Source: JAAUTT01 sp963846585 (GTDB lineage: Bacteria; Bacteroidota; Bacteroidia; Bacteroidales; JAAUTT01). From it: a DNA stretch of 64,000 nucleotides. Location of the stretch: contig CAWJWO010000002.1 in the NCBI GenBank assembly GCA_963846585.1, forward strand, positions 124,001 through 188,000. The letters are read 5' to 3'. This document shows positions 43,997 through 52,277 of the stretch, piece by piece. A program made the translations under genes and the position numbers. The notes under the pieces are model-generated. The model saw nothing but the letters and a program-made list of their open reading frames with translations. It was not told the DNA's origin and searched no databases. Position 1 is the first letter of the stretch, and the number at the start of each line of letters is the position of its first letter.

Positions 43997-44037
43997 GTAT
44001 GGTCGTAAGTTTTAAAAAGTAAGTAGTAAGTTATAAC

Positions 44038-44335
44038 AGAGCCAAGAGCCAGGACTAGTGACGTGAAAGGACGTGGAAGGACGTGGAAGGACGTGGAAGG
44101 ACATGAAAGGACATGAAAGGACGTGAAAATTAATTTAGAAATGATGACAAATTACTTATTACTGATTACTAATGACTGATGGAAATGGATGGTAATTTTT
44201 CTGTTTTCTGTCTTGTTATTCTTTCATCCTTCTTCTTTCTGTAGTCACGTCTCTCGTCTCATGTCCCACTTCTTCTTTCTTGGTTCCTGGTTCTTGGTTC
44301 CTGGCTCCATTTGCACATTTGCACATCTGCACATC
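44038..44335. repeat. Complex two-arm repeat element between pntAB and uvrB
   Basis: Left: GAGCCAA (44038-44053), then GGACGTGAAA-type decamers (44060-44128). Centre: ATTACTG-like words (44150-44180). Right: TTCTGTT heptamers (44209-44240), TCACGTC/TCATGTC (44245-44267), GGTTCCT/GGTTCTT (44279-44308) and TTGCACA words (44310-44335) that enter pntAB. Architecture matches the element at 48761-49027. Confidence 0.87.
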
Positions 44336-44639
44336 ATCTTTTCTTTTTTTTAAACATCTCCAGCATCCTGTCAGTTACAACAAAACCACCTACAACGTTT
44401 AAAGTTCCCAGGACAACTGCAATAAAACCCAGGATCATCGGAAGCAGGGTATGAGCATGTCCCATAACAATTATTGCACCAATAATGACCACTCCGTGAA
44501 TTGCATTTGCGCCTGACATCAAAGGAGTATGTAACACTGCAGGAACATGGGATATAACTTCAATTCCCAAAAAAATTGAAAGAATCACTGCAAAAATTGA
44601 TTCTTTATATTCGTAAATAAATGACAGTATATTTTCCAT
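44334..44639 (-). CDS. pntAB: NAD(P) transhydrogenase alpha subunit, membrane part (PntAB)
   Basis: A 101-residue inner-membrane protein with three helices (about 10-30, 42-62, 66-90). In bacteria with a split alpha subunit this is PntAB/alpha-2, part of the proton channel with PntB. Motifs: GIEVISHVPAVLHTPLMSGANAIHGVVIIGA (residues about 25-55), the diagnostic segment of the family. It follows pntAA by 6 nt on the same strand. PntB, which normally comes next, is absent; the following sequence is a repeat element and then uvrB. The TGA stop lies at the border of the array. Confidence 0.93.
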   Translation of the reverse strand: MENILSFIYEYKESIFAVILSIFLGIEVISHVPAVLHTPLMSGANAIHGVVIIGAIIVMGHAHTLLPMILGFIAVVLGTLNVVGGFVVTDRMLEMFKKKKR

Positions 44640-44645
44640 AAAGTA

Positions 44646-45770
44646 TTATACAATTAGATTTTTTATTCTATCGTTTAATATTTGATGATTATGAGTAAGA
44701 CAAGTACTTTTTATTATTTCATCATCAAAATTTAGTTGTAAGGTCCCTTCATGTGAAATGATAAGTTTAAGAAAATTAAGCAGGTTAGTACTAAACATTT
44801 TACTTGCATCATAGGACATATCGGAAGGATAATCGGATTTTCCAATTATGGCAACCTGGTTATATTTTATTGTTTTACCATTTTCTGTAAGCTCACAATT
44901 TCCACCTGTCGAAGCTGCAAGATCTATAACTACTGAACCGGGCATCATTTGGTCAACAGTGGATCGTGTAAGCAACACAGGGGCCTGTTTCCCGGGAATC
45001 TGAGCTGTAGCAATAATCACATTGGATTTTATTGCATGATCATGAATAAGCTGACGTTGCTTTTGCTTAAAATCTTCCGATTGTTCAACTGCATAACCCC
45101 CGGCAGATTTATCATCCCTGGCGCCTTCAACTTCAATAAATTTACCTCCAAGGCTTTGAACTTCTTCCCTGACAGCCGGCCTTACATCGAAAACCTCTAC
45201 AACTGCGCCTAATTTGCGCGATATTGCTATGGCCTGCAATCCTGCAACCCCAGCTCCAAGAACAAGTACCCTCGCTGGTCTTATAGTCCCGGCTGCAGAC
45301 ATGAACATAGGAAAAAACCTGGGTAAATGCATTGCAGCATCCAATACTGCCCTGTATCCGGCAACAGTAGCCATGGAAGACAGAATATCCATGGATTGGG
45401 CCCGTGTAATGCGGGGTATAGAATCGAGGCTGAATGATGTTAAATTTTTATCAGTAAGCAGTTTAACCAAATCTAAATTTTGAAAAGGGTTAAAAATTGC
45501 TATTAAAACGCTGGAAGGCTTAAGTTTTGAAATTTCATTTTTAGAAAACGGGTTAATTTTTATAAAGACTTCTGCTGCTTTTTCAATAACATCGCGGCTT
45601 TCAATTACCGCACCCACAGATTTATATTCAAAATCGCTCACAAATGCCTCATCTCCCGCACCCGATTCAACCATAACCTCAACTTTTAATTTTATAAGTT
45701 GAATTATAGATTCCGGTAAAATAGCCACCCTCTTATCTTCCGGGTTTTCTTTCAATAAACCTATCACCAT
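44646..45770 (-). CDS. pntAA: NAD(P) transhydrogenase alpha subunit, NAD-binding part (PntAA)
   Basis: A 374-residue protein related to alanine dehydrogenase. MVIGLLKENPEDKRVAILPE at the N-terminus, a Rossmann motif VLGAGVAGLQA (about 170-180), QIPGKQAPVLLTRSTVDQMMPGSVVIDLA (about 258-286) and GGNCELTENG are the family blocks. It binds NAD(H) and, with PntAB and PntB, couples hydride transfer between NADH and NADP+ to proton entry, giving NADPH. Its promoter must lie in the 161-nt divergent gap with sucA; I could not find a clear box. Confidence 0.94.
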   Translation of the reverse strand: MVIGLLKENPEDKRVAILPESIIQLIKLKVEVMVESGAGDEAFVSDFEYKSVGAVIESRDVIEKAAEVFIKINPFSKNEISKLKPSSVLIAIFNPFQNLDLVKLLTDKNLTSFSLDSIPRITRAQSMDILSSMATVAGYRAVLDAAMHLPRFFPMFMSAAGTIRPARVLVLGAGVAGLQAIAISRKLGAVVEVFDVRPAVREEVQSLGGKFIEVEGARDDKSAGGYAVEQSEDFKQKQRQLIHDHAIKSNVIIATAQIPGKQAPVLLTRSTVDQMMPGSVVIDLAASTGGNCELTENGKTIKYNQVAIIGKSDYPSDMSYDASKMFSTNLLNFLKLIISHEGTLQLNFDDEIIKSTCLTHNHQILNDRIKNLIV

Positions 45771-45931
45771 AAAATTATATATTTCCTTATTTTTTAATTT
45801 TGCTAAATTAATAAAATAATGCTAATCCCTGAAATATGCCAACATACACTAATGAATTCAGGATAAAATTTAAACAAACTGCCTTATAAATTGCTTATAT
45901 TGCTAAATTATTTAATAAGGATTTTTAATAA

Positions 45932-48730
45932 ATGGAAGTATTATCATACCTGATGAACAGTGAAATCAGCTCAATTGACGAACTTTATAAGCAATATCTT
46001 GTTGACCCTGAAAAGGTTGACAAAAGTTGGCAACAATTTTTTAAAGGTTTCGATTTTGCCCGTGCTGATTCGCATTTGATTCAAAATTCGTCAGATTCAG
46101 GAAATTTTGATAAGGAATTAAGAGTTCTGTCACTGATAGAAGATTACAGGCGAAGAGGCCATCTGTTTACTAAAACCAATCCTGTAAGGTCCAGGAGAAA
46201 ATATTCGCCAACGCTTGATTTGGTGAATTATGGACTATCAGAAAATGATCTGGACATAGTTTTTCAATCAGCCAAAAATGTCGGGCTTAAACCTTCGCCG
46301 TTAAAAGTAATAATTGAATTACTACAACAAACATACTGTCAGAGTATTGGAGCTGAATATTTATACATCAGGGATCCAAAAGTTGTAGAATGGCTGCAGG
46401 TTAAAATGGAAAGTACCAGGAATACACCTGATTTTACTAATGAAGAAAAAAAGCACTTTTATGAACATTTAAAACAAGCTGTAGGATTTGAACAGTTCAT
46501 TCATAAAAAATTTGTAGGCCAAAAGAGGTTTTCACTTGAAGGAGCTGAAATTACCATCCCTGCTTTGGACGCTGTAATTGAAAAAGGGGCTGACCTTGGT
46601 ATAAAAGAATTTGTAATAGGGATGGCACACAGGGGCAGGCTGAATGTGCTTACAAACATAATGAAAAAACCCTATGAAGATATTTTCCGGGAATTTGCGG
46701 CTATAGACTATGACGAAGATGTTTCACTCGGTGATGTAAAATATCATCTTGGTTATGATAGTATAATTTCTACCGATAAAGGCACTGATGTTAGATTGAA
46801 TTTATTGCCCAACCCGTCACACCTTGAAACTGTCGGGCCAGTTACCCAAGGATTGGCGAGGGCTTTGATAAGAAAAGAATATAACAGAAGTTTCGATAAA
46901 CTTGCATGTATTTTAATACATGGTGATGCAGCAATTGCAATACAGGGTGTTGTTTATGAAACAATCCAGATGTCGCAACTCGATGGGTATAAGACAGGAG
47001 GTACAATTCATATTGTTATCAACAACCAGGTTGGTTTTACAACCAACTATCTTGAAGCCCGCTCCAGTACATATTGTACCGATATTGCAAAAGTTACCCT
47101 TTCGCCGGTTTTTCATGTTAACGGTGACGACGTGGAAACATTAATATACACGGTTAAAATGGCAATGGAGTTTCGCCAGGTATTCCACAGGGATGTTTTT
47201 ATTGACATTTTATGTTATAGAAAATATGGGCATAATGAAGGTGATGAACCAAGATTTACACAACCTTTATTGTATAAGGCTATAAGTGAACACCCAAATC
47301 CCCGGGACATTTACAGCTTAAAATTAGTTGAATCAGGAGTTTTCTCATCCGGAGAACCAAAACTTTATGAAAAAGAATTTGATGATTTCTTAGATTTACA
47401 GCTCGAAGCTTCAAGAAAAACGTTTAAAATAAAAATCCGCCAGTTTTTAAAAGATAAATGGAAGGGGTTCAGTTATGCCAAAGATTGCAATCTTTTTGAA
47501 ATAATAAATACTTCGGTTCCCAAGGATTTATTGTTACATTATGGCAGGCAAATAAATAATTTACCACCCGATAAAAATTTCTTCAGTAAGGTTCATAAAA
47601 TTGTCAACGACCGTAAGGAAATGATAACACAGGACCGGCTTGACTGGGCCCTTGGGGAATTATTGGCTTATGCATCGCTTATGACACAGGGAATGCCAGT
47701 TCGCTTAAGCGGACAGGATTCTGAAAGGGGAACTTTTGCACATCGTCATGCAGCATTCGTTGTTGAAGATTCTGATGAAAAATATTTCCCTCTTAAAAAC
47801 TTAAAAGATAAAAAAGCCCCTTTCCATGTATTTAACTCACCTTTAAGTGAATATGCAGTATTAGGCTTCGATTACGGGTACGCGTGCGCTATGCCGAATG
47901 GATTAACAATTTGGGAAGCTCAGTTCGGTGATTTCTATAATGTAGCGCAGGTAATTGTTGATCAATATATTACATCAGCAGAAGAAAAATGGGGACTAAT
48001 GAACGGCCTGGTCATGTATCTGCCACACGGTTACGAAGGACAGGGTCCTGATCATTCAAGCGGAAGAATTGAAAGATTTCTTCAGCTTTGTGCTAAAAAC
48101 AACATACAGGTGGCAGTACCGACAAGTCCTGCAAATTTATTCCATTTGCTGCGCCGTCAGATGCTTCGCAAATTCAGGCTGCCATTAGTTATATTTACAC
48201 CAAAAAGTTTGTTGCGCCATCCAAAATGTGTTTCAACCTTAAGTGATTTTTATAATGGCCACTTTTTTGAAATTTTTAACGACAATAATGTCAAACCTGA
48301 AGATGTTGTACAAGTTGTGTGTTGTTACGGAAAGCTATATTATGAACTTATTGAACGACGGGAATCACTTAAAATTAATGACATTGCAATTATTCGTATT
48401 GAACAGCTATACCCATTTCCGGCAGAACAACTGACCGGTATACTCAAAAAATTCAAAAATTCCAAGAGATTTATATGGGCACAGGAAGAACCTGAAAATA
48501 TGGGAGCCTGGTCATTTGTCAACAGAATTTATAAGGATTTTGATTTTCTTCCTGTTTGCAGGCCTGCCAGTGGTAGTCCGGCAGCCGGGTTAGCTGAAAT
48601 TCATAAGATTCGCCAAAAGAAAATTATCGATAAAATATTCAGATTATGTGATTGCCAAGGTATTGACAAATATTGTAATTTGCAGTGCGAATCATATTTA
48701 AACAGTGATTTGGCAACAGACGAAAAATGA
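45932..48730 (+). CDS. sucA: 2-oxoglutarate dehydrogenase E1 component
   Basis: A 932-residue thiamine-diphosphate enzyme. The N-terminal SSIDELYKQYLVDPEKVDKSWQQFFKGF is typical of bacterial E1o and mediates E2 binding. FVIGMAHRGRLNVL (about 227-240), LPNPSHLETVGPVTQG (about 291-306), HGDAAIAIQGVVYE (ThDP/Mg site, about 329-342), RKYGHNEGDEPRFTQP and the C-terminal pyrimidine domain with GQDSERGTFAHRHA are all present. It decarboxylates 2-oxoglutarate in the TCA cycle and reductively succinylates the lipoyl arm of E2. The E2 gene follows after a 322-nt repeat element; no E3 is nearby. Confidence 0.97.
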   Translation: MEVLSYLMNSEISSIDELYKQYLVDPEKVDKSWQQFFKGFDFARADSHLIQNSSDSGNFDKELRVLSLIEDYRRRGHLFTKTNPVRSRRKYSPTLDLVNYGLSENDLDIVFQSAKNVGLKPSPLKVIIELLQQTYCQSIGAEYLYIRDPKVVEWLQVKMESTRNTPDFTNEEKKHFYEHLKQAVGFEQFIHKKFVGQKRFSLEGAEITIPALDAVIEKGADLGIKEFVIGMAHRGRLNVLTNIMKKPYEDIFREFAAIDYDEDVSLGDVKYHLGYDSIISTDKGTDVRLNLLPNPSHLETVGPVTQGLARALIRKEYNRSFDKLACILIHGDAAIAIQGVVYETIQMSQLDGYKTGGTIHIVINNQVGFTTNYLEARSSTYCTDIAKVTLSPVFHVNGDDVETLIYTVKMAMEFRQVFHRDVFIDILCYRKYGHNEGDEPRFTQPLLYKAISEHPNPRDIYSLKLVESGVFSSGEPKLYEKEFDDFLDLQLEASRKTFKIKIRQFLKDKWKGFSYAKDCNLFEIINTSVPKDLLLHYGRQINNLPPDKNFFSKVHKIVNDRKEMITQDRLDWALGELLAYASLMTQGMPVRLSGQDSERGTFAHRHAAFVVEDSDEKYFPLKNLKDKKAPFHVFNSPLSEYAVLGFDYGYACAMPNGLTIWEAQFGDFYNVAQVIVDQYITSAEEKWGLMNGLVMYLPHGYEGQGPDHSSGRIERFLQLCAKNNIQVAVPTSPANLFHLLRRQMLRKFRLPLVIFTPKSLLRHPKCVSTLSDFYNGHFFEIFNDNNVKPEDVVQVVCCYGKLYYELIERRESLKINDIAIIRIEQLYPFPAEQLTGILKKFKNSKRFIWAQEEPENMGAWSFVNRIYKDFDFLPVCRPASGSPAAGLAEIHKIRQKKIIDKIFRLCDCQGIDKYCNLQCESYLNSDLATDEK

Positions 48731-48760
48731 AAAGAAAACATGAGCAATGAGATATGCTAA

Positions 48761-49027
48761 TGGAGCCAAGAACCAGGAGCCAAGACAAGGGACATGAAAG
48801 GACGTGAAAGGACATGAAAAAAGACATGAAAAAAAGGACATGAAATGGGACGTGAAAAGGAACATGGAAGGACATGGATTAGGAAGGTATAATTTGTTTT
48901 CTGTTTTCTGTTTTCTGCCTTCTGTCTTCTGCCTTCTTTCATATTTCTTCTGTCCTCTGTCATTACATCCCATGTCTCACGTCTAACCTCTTCTTTCTTG
49001 GTTCCTGGTTCTTGGCTCCTGGCTCTA
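48761..49027. repeat. Complex two-arm repeat element between sucA and sucB
   Basis: Left: GAGCCAA/GAACCAG (48762-48783), then GGACATGAAA/GGACGTGAAA decamers (48789-48878). Right: TTCTGTT/TTCTGCC heptamers (48898-48960), CATGTCT/CACGTCT (48970-48983), GGTTCCT/GGCTCCT (48998-49024). Outer arms are inverse to each other. Same order of word families as the element at 44038-44335, 4.7 kb away. It splits two genes that are normally one operon. Confidence 0.88.
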
Positions 49028-49052
49028 TTAAAATAATTATAATTTAAATGAC

Positions 49053-50303
49053 ATGATATTAGAAATAAAAATCCCGAGTCCGGGTGAATCAATTACTGAA
49101 GCTCAGCTAGTTACATGGCTGGTAAAGGATGGTGATTTTGTTGTAAAGGATCAGGAACTTGCAGAGATAGAATCAGATAAGGCTACTTTGCCTTTAATTG
49201 CAGGTAATGATGGGCAAATTAAAATCCTTATACAAGCCGGAGAGACTGTAAAAATTGGTGCTATTGCCTGTACAATAGACACATCGGTTAAACGACCTGA
49301 TAAAAAAATAGAAATCGCTAAAACAGGAACAGGGAAAAAAGAAATAATATCTTCCCTGATAAATGATTCTAAAAGTTTGAAAATTGAAAATAAAGAACCT
49401 TCAAAATCTGATGAAATAAAAATCACTCCTGTTGCACAAAAAATGATGGAGGAAAACAAACTTTCAGTTGAAGATATAATTAAAGGCTTAAAAAGAATCG
49501 GGAAAACTGAAGTTGAAGCAGTTTTAAATAATGGGTATCCACATGAAAATAATAACTCTTCATTAGTGCAAATACGCAATGAAGAACATATTCAGCTTAC
49601 TTCTTTACGCAAAAAACTGGGTGAAAAATTAGTTGCAGCCAAAAACCAAACTGCCATGCTCACAACTTTTAACGAAGCAGACATGAGCCAGGTAATAGGA
49701 TTACGCAAAAAATACCAGCAATCTTTCGAATCAAAGCATGGTATAAAGATTGGATTTATGTCGTTCTTTACAAAAGCAGTTGTTGAGGCTCTTAAACTTC
49801 ATCCCGCTGTGAACTCCCGGCTTGACGGCGATGCCATTATTGTTCCCCGTTACTTTGACGTAGCTGTTGCAGTACAAACAGATAAAGGTTTAATGGTACC
49901 GGTTATGAGAAATGTTGAAAACATGTCCCTGGCAATAATTGAACACCGGATTGCAGAATTAGCAGCAAAAGCACGTTCAGGACGCATAAGTATTGAAGAG
50001 ATGACAGGCGGAACATTTACTATTACTAATGGAGGAATATTCGGTTCTTTGCTGTCAACACCCATTATCAACCCACCGCAATCTGCTATCCTCGGTATGC
50101 ATAATATTGTGGACCGGCCAGTGGCCATTGATGGGAAGGTTGAAATTCGTCCTATGATGTACATAGCCTTGTCATATGATCATCGTATTATAGATGGAAA
50201 AGATTCAGTTGGATTTTTAGTTCATATTAAAAAATTTATCGAAAACCCTTTGCAGTTATTGTTCAATGGTAACGATCCGGAAAAATTGCTGCTTGAATTA
50301 TAA
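49053..50303 (+). CDS. sucB: 2-oxoglutarate dehydrogenase E2 (dihydrolipoamide succinyltransferase)
   Basis: A 416-residue acyltransferase. Lipoyl domain 1-75 with EIESDKATLPL, lipoylated K43; linker; peripheral subunit-binding domain about 124-160 (KITPVAQKMMEENKLSVEDI); catalytic domain about 185-416 with DVAVAVQTDKGLMVPV and catalytic SYDHRIIDGKDSV (HxxxDG). It transfers the succinyl group to CoA in the 2-oxoglutarate dehydrogenase complex. It follows sucA, which fits the E2o role. The next gene starts 2 nt after its stop, so an unrelated LysE-DUF1080 fusion is in the same transcript. Confidence 0.95.
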   Translation: MILEIKIPSPGESITEAQLVTWLVKDGDFVVKDQELAEIESDKATLPLIAGNDGQIKILIQAGETVKIGAIACTIDTSVKRPDKKIEIAKTGTGKKEIISSLINDSKSLKIENKEPSKSDEIKITPVAQKMMEENKLSVEDIIKGLKRIGKTEVEAVLNNGYPHENNNSSLVQIRNEEHIQLTSLRKKLGEKLVAAKNQTAMLTTFNEADMSQVIGLRKKYQQSFESKHGIKIGFMSFFTKAVVEALKLHPAVNSRLDGDAIIVPRYFDVAVAVQTDKGLMVPVMRNVENMSLAIIEHRIAELAAKARSGRISIEEMTGGTFTITNGGIFGSLLSTPIINPPQSAILGMHNIVDRPVAIDGKVEIRPMMYIALSYDHRIIDGKDSVGFLVHIKKFIENPLQLLFNGNDPEKLLLEL

Positions 50304-50305
50304 AA

Positions 50306-51694
50306 ATGGAACTTTTTATATCAGGATTTTTGCTTTCGCTATCATTATGCCTCGATTTAGGAATTGTAAATATTGCAATTATAAAAACCGGAATTGAAAA
50401 AAGTTTTGTTAATTCCTTAAATATCGGCCTGGGATCAACTTTAGGGGATATTTTATATGCTGTAATTTCATTGTTGGGAATAAATATTATCCTTAAATTT
50501 CAAATTGTGAAATCCATACTATGGATAGCAGGTACATTAATCCTGCTGTATTTTTGTTATAAAATGATAATTGAGACATTTAAACCACTGGTACTTGCAA
50601 ATGAAAAAATATCAAAGGTTTCAAAAATAGATAATAATTTAAATTTTTTTCTTACCGGATTCGGGTTATCCCTGGCTTCCCCGACTGCAATATTATGGTT
50701 TGCCTCAATCGGAGGAAGTGTTATTGCAAATCAAAATTTTGGAGGTTACAATGATATCATTTTTTTCCTGGGTGGATTTACGGCTTCATCTTTAGTGTGG
50801 AGTTTGTTTTTAGCTTATATAAGTTTTAAAGGCGGGCAATTAATGAAAAACCGGATAAAAAAGATTTTTTCTGTTTTATCAGCTATAATATTCTTAATAT
50901 TAGCTGTTTATGTGTTTATTAATGGCTACAATACTCTTAATGCCAGCCAACATCCTGAACACAGTAAAATAATGATCAATAATTCAAATTCAGTAAATAT
51001 AAATCCGGATATACAACAAATTAATAAATTGAACGATGAAGAGAATACGGAAGGGTGGGTATTACTGTTCGACGGAGAGACGGGCAAAAGCTGGCGGGGT
51101 TATAACCTGGATACATTTCCCGGTAACGGATGGAAAATAGAAGATGGTACCATACATTGTTTATACCAGAACCATGTTAACAAAGAACAGCAGCCTGACA
51201 TAATAACGGTTCAACAATATAAAGATTTCGAATTATCAGTAGAGTGGATGCTAAGCGACGGAGCCAGCAGCGCAATTTACATATTGGTGCAGGAAAATGA
51301 GGATATCCCCGTTTGGAAATCAGCTATTAGCTTCAGAATTGCTGACTATATAGGAAATACTGATTTTAAACCGGACCGACAAGTCTATAATAATGCTTTG
51401 TCACTGAACAATTTGCTTCCATTTAGTACTCATATTAACGGTTTAAAAGGAAGATGGAATCAAACAAGAATAATCCTTAATAAAGATAAAGTTTCTATGA
51501 TTGTGAACGGTGAAAAATTGCTTGACTTTCAACTTTGGACTGAAGATTGGGAAAGAATTGTAAATAAAAGCAAATACAAAGGTTTATCAAACCTTTTAAA
51601 TCCTGGCGGCCCTGATAAAAAAGGATATATTGGTTTACAAAATAACGGTTCGGAGGTTTGGTTCCGTAACATAAAAATCAGGGTCATAGAATAA
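50306..51694 (+). CDS. LysE-type transporter fused to a DUF1080 domain
   Basis: A 462-residue fusion. Residues 1-208 form a LysE/RhtB-family exporter with six hydrophobic segments (about 1-25, 40-62, 67-88, 113-138, 148-172, 187-207); GLSLASPTAILWFASIGG (119-136) is the family signature. After a polar linker (210-248), residues 249-462 form a DUF1080 (3-keto-disaccharide hydrolase-like, concanavalin-like) domain: EGWVLLFDGETGKSW, WKIEDGTIHC, DFELSVEWMLSDGASSAIYI, WNQTRIILNKDKVSMIVNGE and KGYIGLQNNGSEVWFRNIKIR. The fusion is a single uninterrupted frame. DUF1080 after helix 6 should face the periplasm if LysE topology holds. A coupled exporter/sugar-processing role is inference. Confidence 0.85.
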   Translation: MELFISGFLLSLSLCLDLGIVNIAIIKTGIEKSFVNSLNIGLGSTLGDILYAVISLLGINIILKFQIVKSILWIAGTLILLYFCYKMIIETFKPLVLANEKISKVSKIDNNLNFFLTGFGLSLASPTAILWFASIGGSVIANQNFGGYNDIIFFLGGFTASSLVWSLFLAYISFKGGQLMKNRIKKIFSVLSAIIFLILAVYVFINGYNTLNASQHPEHSKIMINNSNSVNINPDIQQINKLNDEENTEGWVLLFDGETGKSWRGYNLDTFPGNGWKIEDGTIHCLYQNHVNKEQQPDIITVQQYKDFELSVEWMLSDGASSAIYILVQENEDIPVWKSAISFRIADYIGNTDFKPDRQVYNNALSLNNLLPFSTHINGLKGRWNQTRIILNKDKVSMIVNGEKLLDFQLWTEDWERIVNKSKYKGLSNLLNPGGPDKKGYIGLQNNGSEVWFRNIKIRVIE

Positions 51695-51772
51695 TGTGTA
51701 TCTGTTTAAAAGTATTATATTTAAAATTATTGGCATTTTTTAAAATTAAACATCAAAATAAATCCTTGTTTT

Positions 51773-52219
51773 ATGGAAAATCAATCAATATCAGTTAACA
51801 TTCAAAAAATAATTAAAGCAGTAGAAGAATTAATTCCGCAATACTGCCAAAAAAAGGATGTTAATAATATTTCACAAGTGAATGCAGCTGTTTGTATTAT
51901 TGATCAAAATGGCATAGTTTCAGGAAAACTTTTTGGCAATGATAAAGTCCGGTCAAGGGAATTTTTTAGAATTGCATGGACAAAAGCCAGCCAGGTATGG
52001 ATTACAAATTTAAAAACCGGCGAATATGAGAGATTGGTTTTTAATTGTGAAATTGACGAACATCTTTTCGGTATTAGCCGGCCGGATTTGATTGGCTGGG
52101 AAGGTGGTCAACCAGTAACCCTTAAAGATAGTACGAGGTTAAGCATAGGTTTCAGTGGTTTTAGCGGTGAAGACGATCTTGATATTGTTGTAAAAGCAAT
52201 TCAAAAAGCCAATTTATAA
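51773..52219 (+). CDS. HbpS/GlcG-like (haem-degrading domain family) protein
   Basis: A 148-residue soluble protein. The fold pattern VNAAVCIIDQNGIVSGKLFGNDK, SREFFRIAWTKASQVW and the closing RLSIGFSGFSGEDDLDIVVKAIQKANL resembles the HbpS/GlcG family (PF03928), small octameric proteins linked to haem or to glycolate/diol use. No signal peptide here. Specific role unknown. It is 78 nt after the LysE-DUF1080 gene and convergent with the next gene. Confidence 0.7.
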   Translation: MENQSISVNIQKIIKAVEELIPQYCQKKDVNNISQVNAAVCIIDQNGIVSGKLFGNDKVRSREFFRIAWTKASQVWITNLKTGEYERLVFNCEIDEHLFGISRPDLIGWEGGQPVTLKDSTRLSIGFSGFSGEDDLDIVVKAIQKANL

Positions 52220-52277
52220 CTGAAACATTTATTAGTAATCAGTAAGTACTTATCAGTGAAATAATATAAATTATTTA

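Noticed and set aside
45771..45931. Promoter for sucA (TATATTGC) in the divergent gap
   Set aside because: Matches the TAnnTTTG consensus too poorly to report as a site.
48639..49092. Several overlapping minus-strand frames and one plus-strand frame between sucA and sucB
   Set aside because: They consist of translated GGACATGAAA and GGTTCCT arrays and run into real genes; no real protein character.
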